NCBI GenBank assembly: GCA_037954665.1
Contig: JBBMOL010000038.1
Coordinates: forward strand, 5,022,001-5,086,000
DNA from: Laguncularia racemosa
Lineage: Eukaryota; Streptophyta; Magnoliopsida; Myrtales; Combretaceae
Length of the DNA: 64,000 nt
Direction of reading: 5' to 3'
The position numbers and the translations under genes are program-made. A model generated the notes under the pieces. That model was not told the origin of the DNA, ran no database searches, and saw only the letters and a program-made list of their open reading frames with translations. How positions within the stretch are numbered: position 1 is the first letter of the stretch; each line of letters starts with the position of its first letter. Below, piece by piece: positions 10,246-21,849 of the stretch.

Positions 10246-11797
10246 GCCACTTCTCCCACTTTATGTTTTCTATTTTTCCTTTATTCCTCTCCATTTTCCT
10301 CTTAAATTTTATGTTTTGTATTCGTTCTCCTCTTCTTTTTTTATTTATTAAATAATAAAAAGAGAAAATTTTACTCTCTTTTTTTTTTATTTTACAGGTT
10401 CTATAGGTTTTACAAATAAAAAACTTCTAATATCACATACAAATTATTTTTTTAATATCACAATCTTAAAATTTATAAATAAAATAAAATAAAATTTAAA
10501 GGTTCTATAAGATATTTATTTCTCTGTGGGTTTTAAAAGATATAAAACATATAATGATTTCAAAGTATTATAAAATAGGTTTTAATTTTAAATTTTAAAA
10601 ATTTATAGCTTATAAAGTAAAATATGGGTAATGATCCCTTTGCTTTTGAATGAATTCTTCAAATCCATGTTCATCTCCTCAGGCAAAACTTGTTCAAGAC
10701 CCAAATAATTATAGTATACAGTCGAAGTCGTAGTTTTGACATAGAAATTTCAAGATGATTGAAGTTTCAGAAATAAACCGCGTAGATAGGGAATTTTCAT
10801 ATATATAGTTTCCTATATATCCGTTTCAAAATATTCTGTCCCCATTGTTTAATTTGAATTTCACACTTTGTGAATACGATATTGAAGATAATAAAGTACC
10901 TTTAATGGAATCATAAAAAATTTCTAATATATAATATATATAGATGTATTCCCCTTAAAAAAAAAAAAAAAAAACTTGAATGTATTAATAGCAGACATAT
11001 ACCAAACATTAAATTAAATTATCGAAACCTCCGTGCTTCTTACATAAAAAAGTTGTTTGTATATCGGGAAGTTCACGTTTCTCTGAAGAAGAATTTTGCG
11101 ACATTTGAAGAGTCTACGTAATCTTACGAGTGTACATTGAAAGGAACCTTTGTTATGACCTGTCACTATGTTGTCGACCAGTATATATTATTAAAAACTA
11201 CTAATTATGACTATAATCCGTGGAAGTTATTGCATTATATAAAATGCTAAGCTATTAAAACGATATTTATAAAAGGTTTTTAGCATCCCCGTAAACACTC
11301 ATAGGATATAAAAAAATTTATAGAGTACATAACCTTTAGTGTGTTTCAGAAGAAAAAAAAAAGGACAAGAATCTAGACATTCCTCAGTGAAATAATTATA
11401 ATAAAAACTATAATATATTTATAAAAATGTATTATTTTTTTTAAATATGCACTTAATACCATCTTGGAATCTTTTCCTTGTTTGACTTCTCAATTATCGA
11501 GGAAAAGTCCAACCTTATCTTTTTCCAGCCATGCAATTTGTGGAAACAATCGAACCGTGGACCAGAAGAGTGTCCTTCAAGATTGTCCAACTATAATATA
11601 CTTCTCTTCATTAAAATATTCGAGCGTAAAATCAATGAGCTGTCTCTTATTCTTACATGTACAATATATGATTTCATATTTATCTTGGCATAAAGTTCCA
11701 AAGTTCATTTCCCATCTTTGACCTCTCTCCCTCTCTTTCTCTTTCTCTGTGTTATGTGCAGTACAAGTCTTTGTTTATTTCTGTTTAGAGCAAAGTA
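10246..11797. other. AT-rich intergenic; 5' flank of the storage-protein-like gene
   Basis: Very AT-rich, with homopolymer A runs near 10958-10974 and no ORF of note. The last 80 bp before the start codon hold a pyrimidine patch (CTCTCTCCCTCTCTTTCTC, about 11723-11745) typical of a plant 5' UTR or core promoter. No clear TATA box could be fixed. Confidence 0.4.
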
Positions 11798-14700
11798 ATG
11801 TGTGTCGAGATGGGTTGCAATATGAGAAGGATTTTGCTATTTGCTCTTCTCTTTGTGGGTGAAATGATAGCTGGAGCGTATGGAATGATTTCATACAAAT
11901 CAATGAAAAAAGTTGCTTTAGCAAATGAAAAAGGTCCATTCTTGGGTATAGTAGTGCCTAATTCCTTTGAGATGAGCCCACTTCTCCAATCTCCAGACTT
12001 TGTGGCTGACCAAAAGTTACCTTACTTAGACATTTCAGGTAATATCCCATGCCCTATGCTCTTTGTCCATTCTTATATGACATTGCTTATTGCATTTTCG
12101 GTTATATTTTGCACAAACGCTTTTCTTCCATATTTATGTTGACTATCATAAATGACCTCAAAAGAATGCAGTTCTAAATAGTTTTTCGAATCTTCATTAT
12201 TCTTTGGTATTTTTTTTATGAAAAAATCCGAAAACTTTTTCTACAAAAACAAACTCATTTTTTACTATTTTGATCTTACACCGGCCGTATGGTTCATATT
12301 TTTAGTTTGTGTTGCATAAATTTGATAAACTTAATGGTTATGTCTTGAGGTTTTTTTCTGTTTTGATTGCCACAATGGTGAATATAACATGGAAATAAAT
12401 GACATTATTAGCTGATTAATTGAATCAAGCTGACTGCTATTAACATTTGATCAAGTTCGATTAAATTATAATCGAGTCAAATTTGAATTCGTGTTACTTA
12501 AAATACTTATAGTTTAAGCGTGAATCTATTTAGCTACATGAAGTCAAGAATCATTGACTTTTATTGAACTTAAGTCAAGTTCAAGTTTCAATATGGATTT
12601 ACTTAAATGAAATCTAAAATTTTGAAAAAAGTTAAGTCTAGCAGGCTTAGTCGATCGGAACTTGAACTTTCGATTTTTGGGTTGGTTTGGTTTGTTTATT
12701 CTACTAGATATTACAAAAAATAATTTTAGAATAATTTGAATATTTACACAGTGTTGATTATTTATAAATTCCGGATGAAAAGAAGTTTTACCAAAGAGAA
12801 TATAGGACCTCTTTGTCTTTCCATTGATCTTAAGTGACTCTTTCCATTGACGATTGTACTTCTCCACAGGAAGAAGGTTTCGAATTGGAAAACTGGGAAA
12901 TCAATCGATTATAGTTGTCATGACGGGGCTTAGCATGGTATGTAAAATAAAGCCATACTATTTACTTCATGAATATATGTATTTCCTAATAAATAATATT
13001 GCCCTATTATTTATTTATTATTGTGTTTTTATTTTATTTTTATAGTTAAATGCAGGCATAGCGACGGAGTTACTGCTAGCCCTATTTGATGTTAGAGGTG
13101 TAGTTCATTATGGAATTGCAGGAAATGCAAATCCAAAGCTTCAAATTGGAGATGTCACCATTCCTCACTATTGGGCCCACACTGGGCTTTGGAATTGGCA
13201 GGTAATCTTGGGCTTTGGCCCATCATTGTTTAGTTTGGTTTCCTTTTTTATTCTTTTTGCTTCTTTTGCTTCATTGTAATTGACATCCTATTATTTTGTC
13301 ATTTCTTATACTGCCCTAGCAATTTTCTTTAGGCCACATTGCGTTAGCAACGGTAATTTGAATGTTGGAATCACAATGATCAATCTTAATAATCATGATT
13401 AGACAATCCAATTAAAAAAAAATCAATGATTACAATAAGAGATGAAGGATTCAAATCTAATTAATATTATAATATCTTGAGTGATAAATGTTTTACATCG
13501 ATTATAAGAGAGAAATAACATATCTTTATAAAGCCATAGTGAATATCAAATAGGGTTATTCATTAAACGAATCCAACTAAGGATTGAATCAAATCGAACT
13601 ATAAAATATGATCATTTTATATCTCGATTTATTTTGCAATTCGGTTATGGTATGAATAATTCACAGTTTTGTTTGACAGGTCGAATTGAATGAACCACTT
13701 GAAACTGACCCAAATATTAAAAAATAAAAATTAAGCATAATTTTTTAGTTTTAAACCTTATTTACCTTTTCTTTTTATTATTATTAGTACTTTCAACCTC
13801 CACAATCATTTTTTTTTCCTTCACTATAGTCACTTATCTCTAAAGCAAGCTCCCACACCTTAATTATTACCTAAGATTCAACGTCACCACGATATAATGT
13901 TCTATAATTTTAATTATCATATAATGTTCCTCAATTATAACATTAATATTTAGCTAAAAACTCGGATGACGATTAGTATTATTAGATAGAACAAAATGTT
14001 TTTAAAGATAATTCGAATCAAACTAAATTGAACCATATTTAAAGCAATTCAATTCGGAAAACCAAATCATTATAAGTGGTTTGCTTTATTAAGAGTTTAA
14101 AGTTTCAACAAAATCTAACCATGACCATTCCTATAATCAAATTAATCAACATTAGCATGGAATTTTTCAAGTTAAGTGGATGAAAAGGCTCATAAGTCAC
14201 TTATTAGCTTGACTACATTTATTGGTTGACTCCTGAGATATTACAAATATGGTATGTGAGCTTCATTTTTCTATGCAGAGATGTGGAGAAGGACCAGAAA
14301 ATGAGCTTGCATTAGAAGTTAATGGGGATTACACCAGGAAAATTGGCTATCTAAATATTTCTAACTACAACAATATACCAAAAGCTGATGGGACAACTAT
14401 TGAAAATCTGTTGAACAATGTTTGGTATCAACCCGAAGAAATATTTCCAGTGAATGGAGTTCCTGAAGTTAGACAGCATGCCTTTTGGGTTCCTGTTGAT
14501 AAACATTACTATGAAGTTTCTCAAAAGCTAGAGGTAAACAAAGCCAAAAATTTAAATCTTCCTGTCATTTTTTGAGGTTACTTTTATTTTTTATTTAGAC
14601 GTAGCTCATCACAAATTTTTGGTACTAAGTATATGCAATCACTTCACCCCTGTTTCCAGGTATGTGATGATAGAAACACAGTAAAAATCTAAATATTGTC

Positions 14701-17700
14701 TACGGTGGAATCTATTATATAACATTTATTGCCTATCTTGAAACCTATCCAACTATATAGAGTCTAAACTTTAGGTTTAAACATTTTTCAATGAATATCA
14801 GTATCTATAATATGTATGATAAACAAAAGAAATATTACAAGGCTATAACAACTTAGATATTAGGTTATAGTGGAATCCATAATATAAACATGTATTACCT
14901 ACCTTAAAACCTATTCAACCATATAGGGTCTATAAATTTTAAGTTGTATTAGATAGCAGTGTATGCCAAATTTAATTAGGTTGGTGTAATAGCCCTCAAG
15001 AATCAAATGAATGTTTGAAGTATTCCATTCATGTTTTAGTACGATTTTGTGTGAAAAATGCAGTTTATGTACCAGTTGGTAAGTCGTACTTCTGATATTG
15101 TCTCGCACTATTCAACTAAGGATCATGTTAGTGATTTTTCTAATTGCTAAGGAGAAGCTACTAGTCATTAAGATATACTTTTTCATCAAACGTTGACATT
15201 GTAGATTTAGACACAGCGAGTTGCATACTTGAACTAAAAAGCGTTCAATTTGATCCATCATTCCTTTTGGGAGGTTGCAAGTAATAATCACATTCCACTG
15301 AACTGTATAGAGAAGCTTCTTTCCTCTTCTTGTTTGCCCAGTATTCATAGGATTTGCAACGTATCACTTGTTGTAAGGGAAGGTTCCTACTGCTGCTGGG
15401 ACTAAAGATTTTTGGATTTCGATCACTCTAAATAGATCATAAGGATTCACCAAAGATTATAGTCCATGGCGGAGAAGATGAGAGGGAAACACGATTTTTA
15501 TCTTCTTCGTTGGGAATTAAGTGAATTGGTGCAATTTGCAAAGAGCACCGATCAATAATGGGAAAGCTCAACTTCTCTTCATCCCATTTTAGTTCAGACT
15601 GCCAACATTGCACTACTGTTAGGTCTTTGGCAGCTGACTGAGGTGAAGGGCCATACATATGTTTGGTGGTCCTATGGTGCTCTAATCCTCCTATCAGAAA
15701 TTCGTATCTGTGTCACTTCCTGATATTTGGGTTTCATCTTCATTTTGCCACTATCAATTAGTTATTCTTTCTATAAGTAGAAGCAAGCTTCTCGGTGGGA
15801 GATACTGATTTTCTCTAATTTGATTTTTGTATTAACTTTTGCATAATCCCACCACAGGATCCTTTTAGTCTTAAATTCCCATAATCTTTTTAGTACCCAA
15901 GCCCTATTTCTTGTGGTTAGGTTTTCAATCACTAATAGTTGATCACATGCGCATCATGTGGTGCTACCCTTAAGACAAGCTTTGATTTGATTACACGTGA
16001 AGAGTTATAATAAGAGAAAGGCGTGAAGAAAGAATAGGCAATCTCAGCAGCTTGTTAACACACATGACAAATGAGGAGGGTTCTTCTTTAGATTAGTGGA
16101 TTGATATTTGAGAGGATTATAGCAACAAAAAGATGTTTGTTTCAATCTTCTGACCATGTCAAATGAGAGGAAGGAGACAACTGTTTATAGATTTGGAGAC
16201 TCCATAGATCAACAAATGAGATGATCCTTCCTTGATATTCGTATGATTATTTTAGTGATCAACATCGAGATGTATCCTTACATGCATAACTCCTCTTTTG
16301 AGCTTCAATGCATATGAATTCCTTATTGGGTTTTTTATAGCCCAAACTTGTAGGCAAGCCTATTAAGCATACAAGATTACTAAGAAGGACCTAAAGTCGT
16401 CGAGCTAGTTTAGTAATCCTTTTTTCAAGCTTGTTAAGTTAAATCTTTCTAAGACATTCTTAAAATAAATGAACTTAACTCCTTAGGCTCTCCCCAAGGG
16501 AGAACTTCCTAGGCTAAACCCAATACTAAAGAGGTCTTCTATAAATACAAATCCAAACTATAATTTAAAATGAACTAAGGTTCGATTAAGATATAGATTG
16601 TAGTTTACATTTTTTGTATCAAATTGAACTATACCCATTCTTAGAGCTGCAAATGAGTTTAACTAAGCTTTTAAAGCTCAAGCTCAACTAGTTGAAAAAA
16701 CTATTGAGTTGGAGCTGAATTGAGCTTTTACCGAGCCTGTAGATTACAGGTTCAAGCTTAAGTTTATTAGGGAATCCGAAACTTAAGCTCAATTAGTTTA
16801 GATAAACGAGCCTTGGCTCAAGCTTATTTAGTTTTTCTTTTAATTATATTATTGGTTTTTAGTGATTTATATTATTCTTATATTTTTAATAAATTTTTAA
16901 TTATGCTAATCTTATTCTTATGTTCTTATATTATATTTTTAATATATTGTGATTTTTTATATAATATATTAGTTTCCAAACTTGCTTGTGAGCCGATTTA
17001 TTAACAATATAAACAAACTTACTCGTAAACTAACTTATTAACAATGTAAATAAGTCTACTTATAAACCTAAATAGAAACCTATGCTTAATTCATTTAAAT
17101 AAATGAACTTTATTTTAAGTTTAAGATTAGCTCATTTACAAGTCAAGCTTGCGCTAAGCCGAGTTTAAAACGACTCAAGTTCAAGTAACCCGCAAGTAAT
17201 TCAACTCATTTATAACCCTATCTAAAGCATAATTTGTTTCACTATCAATTCGGATCTTACCCACATGCTCTAATTTCATAGTGTTGGAAGTGATTCCATG
17301 CACATCCTTTGATCGAAAGAGAGCAGGAAACTAATAATTATTTGGCATGACCTATAACTACAAGAAGACATATTTTGTTCATAGTTGTGTTAAAAAATGA
17401 GCATGAACTACATCGCATATCCAATACTCTTAAAAATGGATAACATATAAGCACAACAAATTTTAAAATAACAAAATATGCTCATAAATCCTCTCTCTCC
17501 CCCTCATGGGACCTCATAAAGTTGCTTGTAATTCGGTTTGGTACAGGATTTGAAGTTGGGTTCTTGTGTCAACACAACATGCTTGCCAAGAGCACCGAAG
17601 GTGGTAAGGGTAGAAAGAGGGATTAGTGCTAATGTATTCGTGGACAACAGTGCATATAGAGAATTCCTGAACTCAAAGTTCAATGCAACCCCAATCGACA

Positions 17701-17894
17701 TGGAAAGTGCAGCTATTGCCCTTGTTTGTCGCCAACACAATGTGCCATTCATCGCATTCAGGTCGCTTTCGGATTTAGCTGGTGGTAGTGATGACTCTAA
17801 TGACACGTCTAATGAAGCTGCTCTTTTCTCATCTTTGGCATCTCAGAATGCTGTAGATAGTGCAATTGGATTCATCGCCTTGCTAACTTCATGA
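11798..17894 (+). CDS. Bark/vegetative storage protein-like nucleosidase homologue (PNP fold), five exons
   Basis: Exons are 11798-12038, 12870-12937, 13046-13201, 14279-14533 and 17547-17894, all with GT-AG borders and matching phases, giving 355 residues. The family is the phosphorylase superfamily of plant bark storage and wound-induced proteins, related to bacterial MTA/SAH nucleosidases. Residues 9-28 form a hydrophobic signal-peptide-like segment (RRILLFALLFVGEMIAGAYG), suggesting entry to the secretory pathway. PNP-fold hallmarks follow: GPFLGIVVPNSFEM, VVMTGLSMLNAGIATELLL, VVHYGIAGNANPKLQIGDV, and the C-terminal FNATPIDMESAAIALVC ... FIAFRSLSDLAGG. The length matches the family. Known roles are seasonal nitrogen storage and wound response; catalytic activity in the plant members is uncertain. 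Two earlier ATG codons (11798 and 11810) compete as start; 11810 gives MGCNMRR. Intron 4 is about 3 kb and carries transposon debris. Confidence 0.85.
14534..16641. other. Proximal part of intron 4 with degenerate repeat debris
   Basis: This is intronic. Minus-strand open stretches at 15348-15112 and 15658-15437 match nothing I recognise and look like old retroelement debris. The part at 15900-16530 resembles 25020-25740 loosely (GGTCACATGC-type start, AGAGAAAGGC, and GACATTCTTAAAAT near the end), which suggests a shared degenerate repeat family. Confidence 0.35.
16642..17220. mobile_element. MITE-like inverted-repeat element in intron 4
   Basis: The ends are imperfect inverted repeats: TAGAGCTGCAAATGAGTT on the left, and TAGGGTTATAAATGAGTT when the right end is read on the minus strand. 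Inside are many AAGCTCAAGCTC-type blocks. There is no coding capacity, as expected for a small non-autonomous DNA element. A clear target duplication was not found, so the family is left open. Confidence 0.5.
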
Positions 17895-18786
17895 ATTTAT
17901 TAAATTCGACTCCTATGATTTGGATATTATTTCTTTTTACCTACTGGCTTGCTGAAAATTTGGAAATTCTCTTGTTCATTCAGAAACTGTTAGTTCCTGG
18001 ATCACACACTGCATGCAACTTCCACAAAGGGAAATGATAATATGATGAAGTTTGCTCCAAAATGAATATTTGGATGAACCTATAGATGTGTCATGTGGAG
18101 ACTGCCTTTTAGACAGTTGCAACAGTACTCTTCCCACCAAAAGTTCTACTTTTACATTAAGAATACTTTGTTTTTTTCCACTTTTTAACGACCTCCTTGT
18201 GTGCATTTGCATTACACTGATGATTCCACCGTGCTTGAATTAATTGAACTTCAACTTTATACGACATGCAAATTACGACGTATAGCACATATAACAAGGT
18301 TTCTTGTCTTGTCTCATAGTTGCCATAATGAACAGGATCTTAAAGAAGTATAGATAACTCGAAGTGCTAAATAATCGATGCAATAAAAAGTCTACAAGAT
18401 TAAATTCAAATCGGAAAGTATCATGGTGTTCGCCATCAAGCTTACTTAATACTCATAGTATTTAGTAAATCCAATATATACATCAGAGAAGGCTCCACTA
18501 ATATATATCCAATTATGATTTATACTTATCATCACGTGTATATATATACATAGTTAAATAACATAAAGTTCATATTTATTATGATAACTAATCAGTTTCT
18601 TTTGACACGATGATATAATAACTCCTTGCATGATTATGATTTGGCATCGAACTATTTATTGTCAACTATGTTCGGTTTGATGAAAGCCTATATCTCATTT
18701 TCTATATCATGCACTAATTTCGATATTGTTTTTGCCGAGTCGAGCACAACACTATGAAAATACAATACAAAAGTGTTGAACTCATT
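17895..18786. other. 3' flank of the storage-protein-like gene
   Basis: AT-rich with no ORF of note. The first 300 bp probably hold the 3' UTR. No polyadenylation signal stands out. Confidence 0.3.
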
Positions 18787-19946
18787 GGTAGCGTTTGGTT
18801 GGCATTGGAATCCGGCACTGGACTGGACAAAAATTTTTGTACTCCGTTTGGTTGCCATCCTTGAAGCAAGTACTAGACTAAACGGGAATATGGTACTGGA
18901 CTAAATCAGAAATATTAATACCGTATAGAATTCGGGACAAAAAATTCGGTACTGGACTATCATTCCTTCGATAGATACACGGTCCTACTACACGGGCGTG
19001 TATACAAACCGTGTATGTCTCTGACTCAGTGAACTCTGGGCGTGTATATTCCACACGGCCGTTTGTAATAGCCGTGTATGCCTCTGGCTTCTTTGTTCTT
19101 CATACACGGTTTACTACACGAATGTGTATTCCAACCGTGTACTAATCTAATAAAATAAAATTTTATTTTATTACACAAACAAATGAAATTCAGTTAAATC
19201 CTTAGATTTTTAAATATTTATATATTTATAAAATAAAAATATATCTAAATAATAAATATTATAAGAATATTTATATAATATAATATATACCAAATATAAT
19301 ATAAAAAAAATTATATTATATTATTTTTTTATTTTGTAATATCTAATATTTTTTATCGTATTATAATCTAAATGCTAGCTAAAAGTATATTTTTTTCCTT
19401 AAAAGACCATATGTTCTAATCAAATTAGTTTAATTTATGATTAGTTTGGTTTAATTAGTTTTTTACCGAACCTTACATATTGAGCTAAAACTCTCATCTA
19501 GGTAAATATGTCATCTTGGATGGATTTTCTAATTTTGAAGTCCTTCAATGACTTGTTTAAAGTGGTTGATGGATATGTGGATGGTTCAGTGTAAAAGTGT
19601 TTCATATTTTCAGTGACATATTCAAAATCATAAATAATGTATTATTTCATTAAATATAACATATTTCCTAAAATATTTAATAATATTTATTAAACCTTCA
19701 AATCATTTTTTGTTATAATAATATCAAATATATATAAATAACTATGATATAATTAAAAAAGGAAAAATTATCAATTTTACGCTATCCAGTCCAGTACTTT
19801 ACAATCCAAACACTGGACAGCACAAAAATCCTTGTCCAGTACTGAACAAACCAAACGTGGTACAAAAATTTTTTTTGTCCAGTCCTTTATTTTTAGTCCA
19901 GTCCAGTACTCCTTGTTCTGTCCAGTACCAGTAACCAAACAGTACC
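18787..19946. mobile_element. Tourist-like (PIF/Harbinger-type) inverted-repeat element, 1160 bp
   Basis: The left end reads GGTAGCGTTTGGTTGGCATT. The right end read on the minus strand is GGTACTGTTTGGTTACTGGT. Subterminal blocks are also mirrored: TTTTTGTACTCCGTTTGGTT on the left, TTTTTGTACCACGTTTGGTT on the right. Both sides are flanked by ATT (18784-18786 and 19947-19949), a 3-bp duplication of the TWA type used by PIF/Harbinger elements. No transposase is visible, so it is non-autonomous. At 1.16 kb it is large for a MITE, partly because it carries the palindromic array at 18975-19142. Confidence 0.7.
18975..19142. repeat. Array of ACACGG/CCGTGT palindromic modules, copy 2
   Basis: Three units share the layout seen at 7680-7955: ATACACGGT, 5-6 bases, ACACGGGCGTGTAT, 5 bases, CCGTGTATG, then a CTCTG-containing spacer of about 25 bases. 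The second unit contains ACACGGCCGT and GCCGTGTATGCCTCTGG; the third reads ATACACGGTTTACTACACG and then CCGTGTACT. It lies inside a DNA transposon that has no other likeness to the copia element carrying copy 1. Confidence 0.8.
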
Positions 19947-19949
19947 ATT

Positions 19950-21849
19950 ATATCACTACATATAAATAATTTACGCATAATATAATAAAGAAAAAATTAC
20001 ACATCAAATATCAATATTTTAAGCCTTATTAGAATAGAGAATGAAACTTTTTAATAATTTAAATAAAAAATAAATATTTATTAAAGTAGTATAAATAAAT
20101 AAAAAATTAACATTATCAAAAGTATACAAAAAGAGGATAATGTTAGATTCAAATATAATATGCAAATTTCACGCCAAATGATGAATATTTTTATGTTTTT
20201 AACATATCACATCACTAAAATTTAACATCATTACACTACAGCCATAATTGCATTTTGTATTTGCATAATTTTACATAACATCCATCCTCTGTTTGAATTA
20301 ATAAAATTCATTCACTATTTGATCCTAATCCAAACGTTTATTATCCTCTAAAATGTAATTCTCCCTTATAATATATTATCAATGTTATATGTGGAACAAA
20401 TGATATTATATATAATTTTACATAAAACACACAGTGCACACACACACATATATATATAGTAATATTTATCTCCGATATCATTATATTTTAAAAGTTAGGT
20501 TGAGTATTATCATTATCTCTAGTCTAATAACTAAAAAGAGAAATTACAGTAGCGTAATTATAATTTACTCTGACATTAGCGTCATTTTAGTATTTTTAGC
20601 TTATCCAGAAACTGTGTGTTTTTAGCATATGTAAAGAGCAGGCTTCACATTTTCTCACAACAAACATAATCAGAAGGTTCGACATGATGCCTTAAATCTA
20701 AAATATAAATATTATTCACCGGATGACAAATGGAATTAATCCAAAATAGAATTCTTCTGTGGCTTCTTCGCAACTTACACATGGATGAATCAGATTCTCC
20801 ACACGGCAATGCAGCATTAAAGCTTTTCCTTCGTCAGTGAGAAAGAGAATTGCCCTAATGACTGGTAGCTAAGCATCTTCTTCTTCACGCCACATAAGCG
20901 TGAAAAACGTTATTAATTGTAATATACTACTTGAAGCGATGAGTGATCGATAAGAATTCAATAATAATATTAAAACTGTCCTTTTTCGAAAAACTATCAT
21001 AAATTGTAAATTAAAACTGTCACACCTCAATATGCGATCTATAAAATCGCCAACATGAGATGAAAGCATGTAATATGTGATAAGGGAGACAAGAGAAAAG
21101 AGAACCGCTCGATAATTTATACGGAAGACCCCAATGCAAAGGAAAATCGCAAGAGAAGGAGGCCAATACACTATCACAATCAAGAAGCGGAGAGTACACC
21201 AAATTACAACATTCTCTCAATAATTCACAGACTCTTAGGCCAATATCAAGAGACTAATCACAAGCATTTCTTAACTAGATTAGGTGATACACAATGCACA
21301 TTGATGGTGATTTATTACAAGGTAAGGCCCCAAAATCCGAATTTATAAGCCTACATAGTAGTTGGGGACAAGAAACAAAGCAAGAAAACTTCCAAAATGA
21401 GATAGGAAAACAAAGAACTCAAATCCAAGGGGCTAGGTCAACTATCCAAGGGACTCAATTGATAACTAATGAAATCATAAGGCTTATATGTTTCAAACCT
21501 ATACTAAACATCAAGCGGTTCAAAATTGGCTCGAAACCAACTCATGCTCATCAGGTCACGGGCCAACCATGCATGAAACCAAAATCGGCCCGTAGAAAAA
21601 AAGGGTCGAGCTAGTTCTCTTGACTAATCAGTTCACGAGTTAGTTTAGCTCGTCAACTAGCCTTAAATAATTTTTTTCTTTCATTAGATTGTATTTTTTT
21701 TTTTTGTTGTTTTTTAGTTGTTATTTTTTGGATTAATTCATTTTTTTTTCCATAAACGGTCTGTATTTTTTTTAGTAGGTTTTTTTTTCTTAAATTTATT
21801 CGTTGAAATATTCATTTTCTTCACTAAACGTCTTATACAACTCTTGTGT
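19950..21849. other. AT-rich intergenic with transposon debris
   Basis: No gene is supported. TGTCACACCTC near 21018 looks like an LTR-type terminus, but no partner end was found. GTCGAGCTAG-type and homopolymer T stretches follow near 21605-21790, next to the hAT relic. Confidence 0.3.

Noticed and set aside
15112..15658. Two minus-strand ORFs inside intron 4 of the storage-protein-like gene
   Set aside because: No known domain seen; likely decayed transposon sequence.
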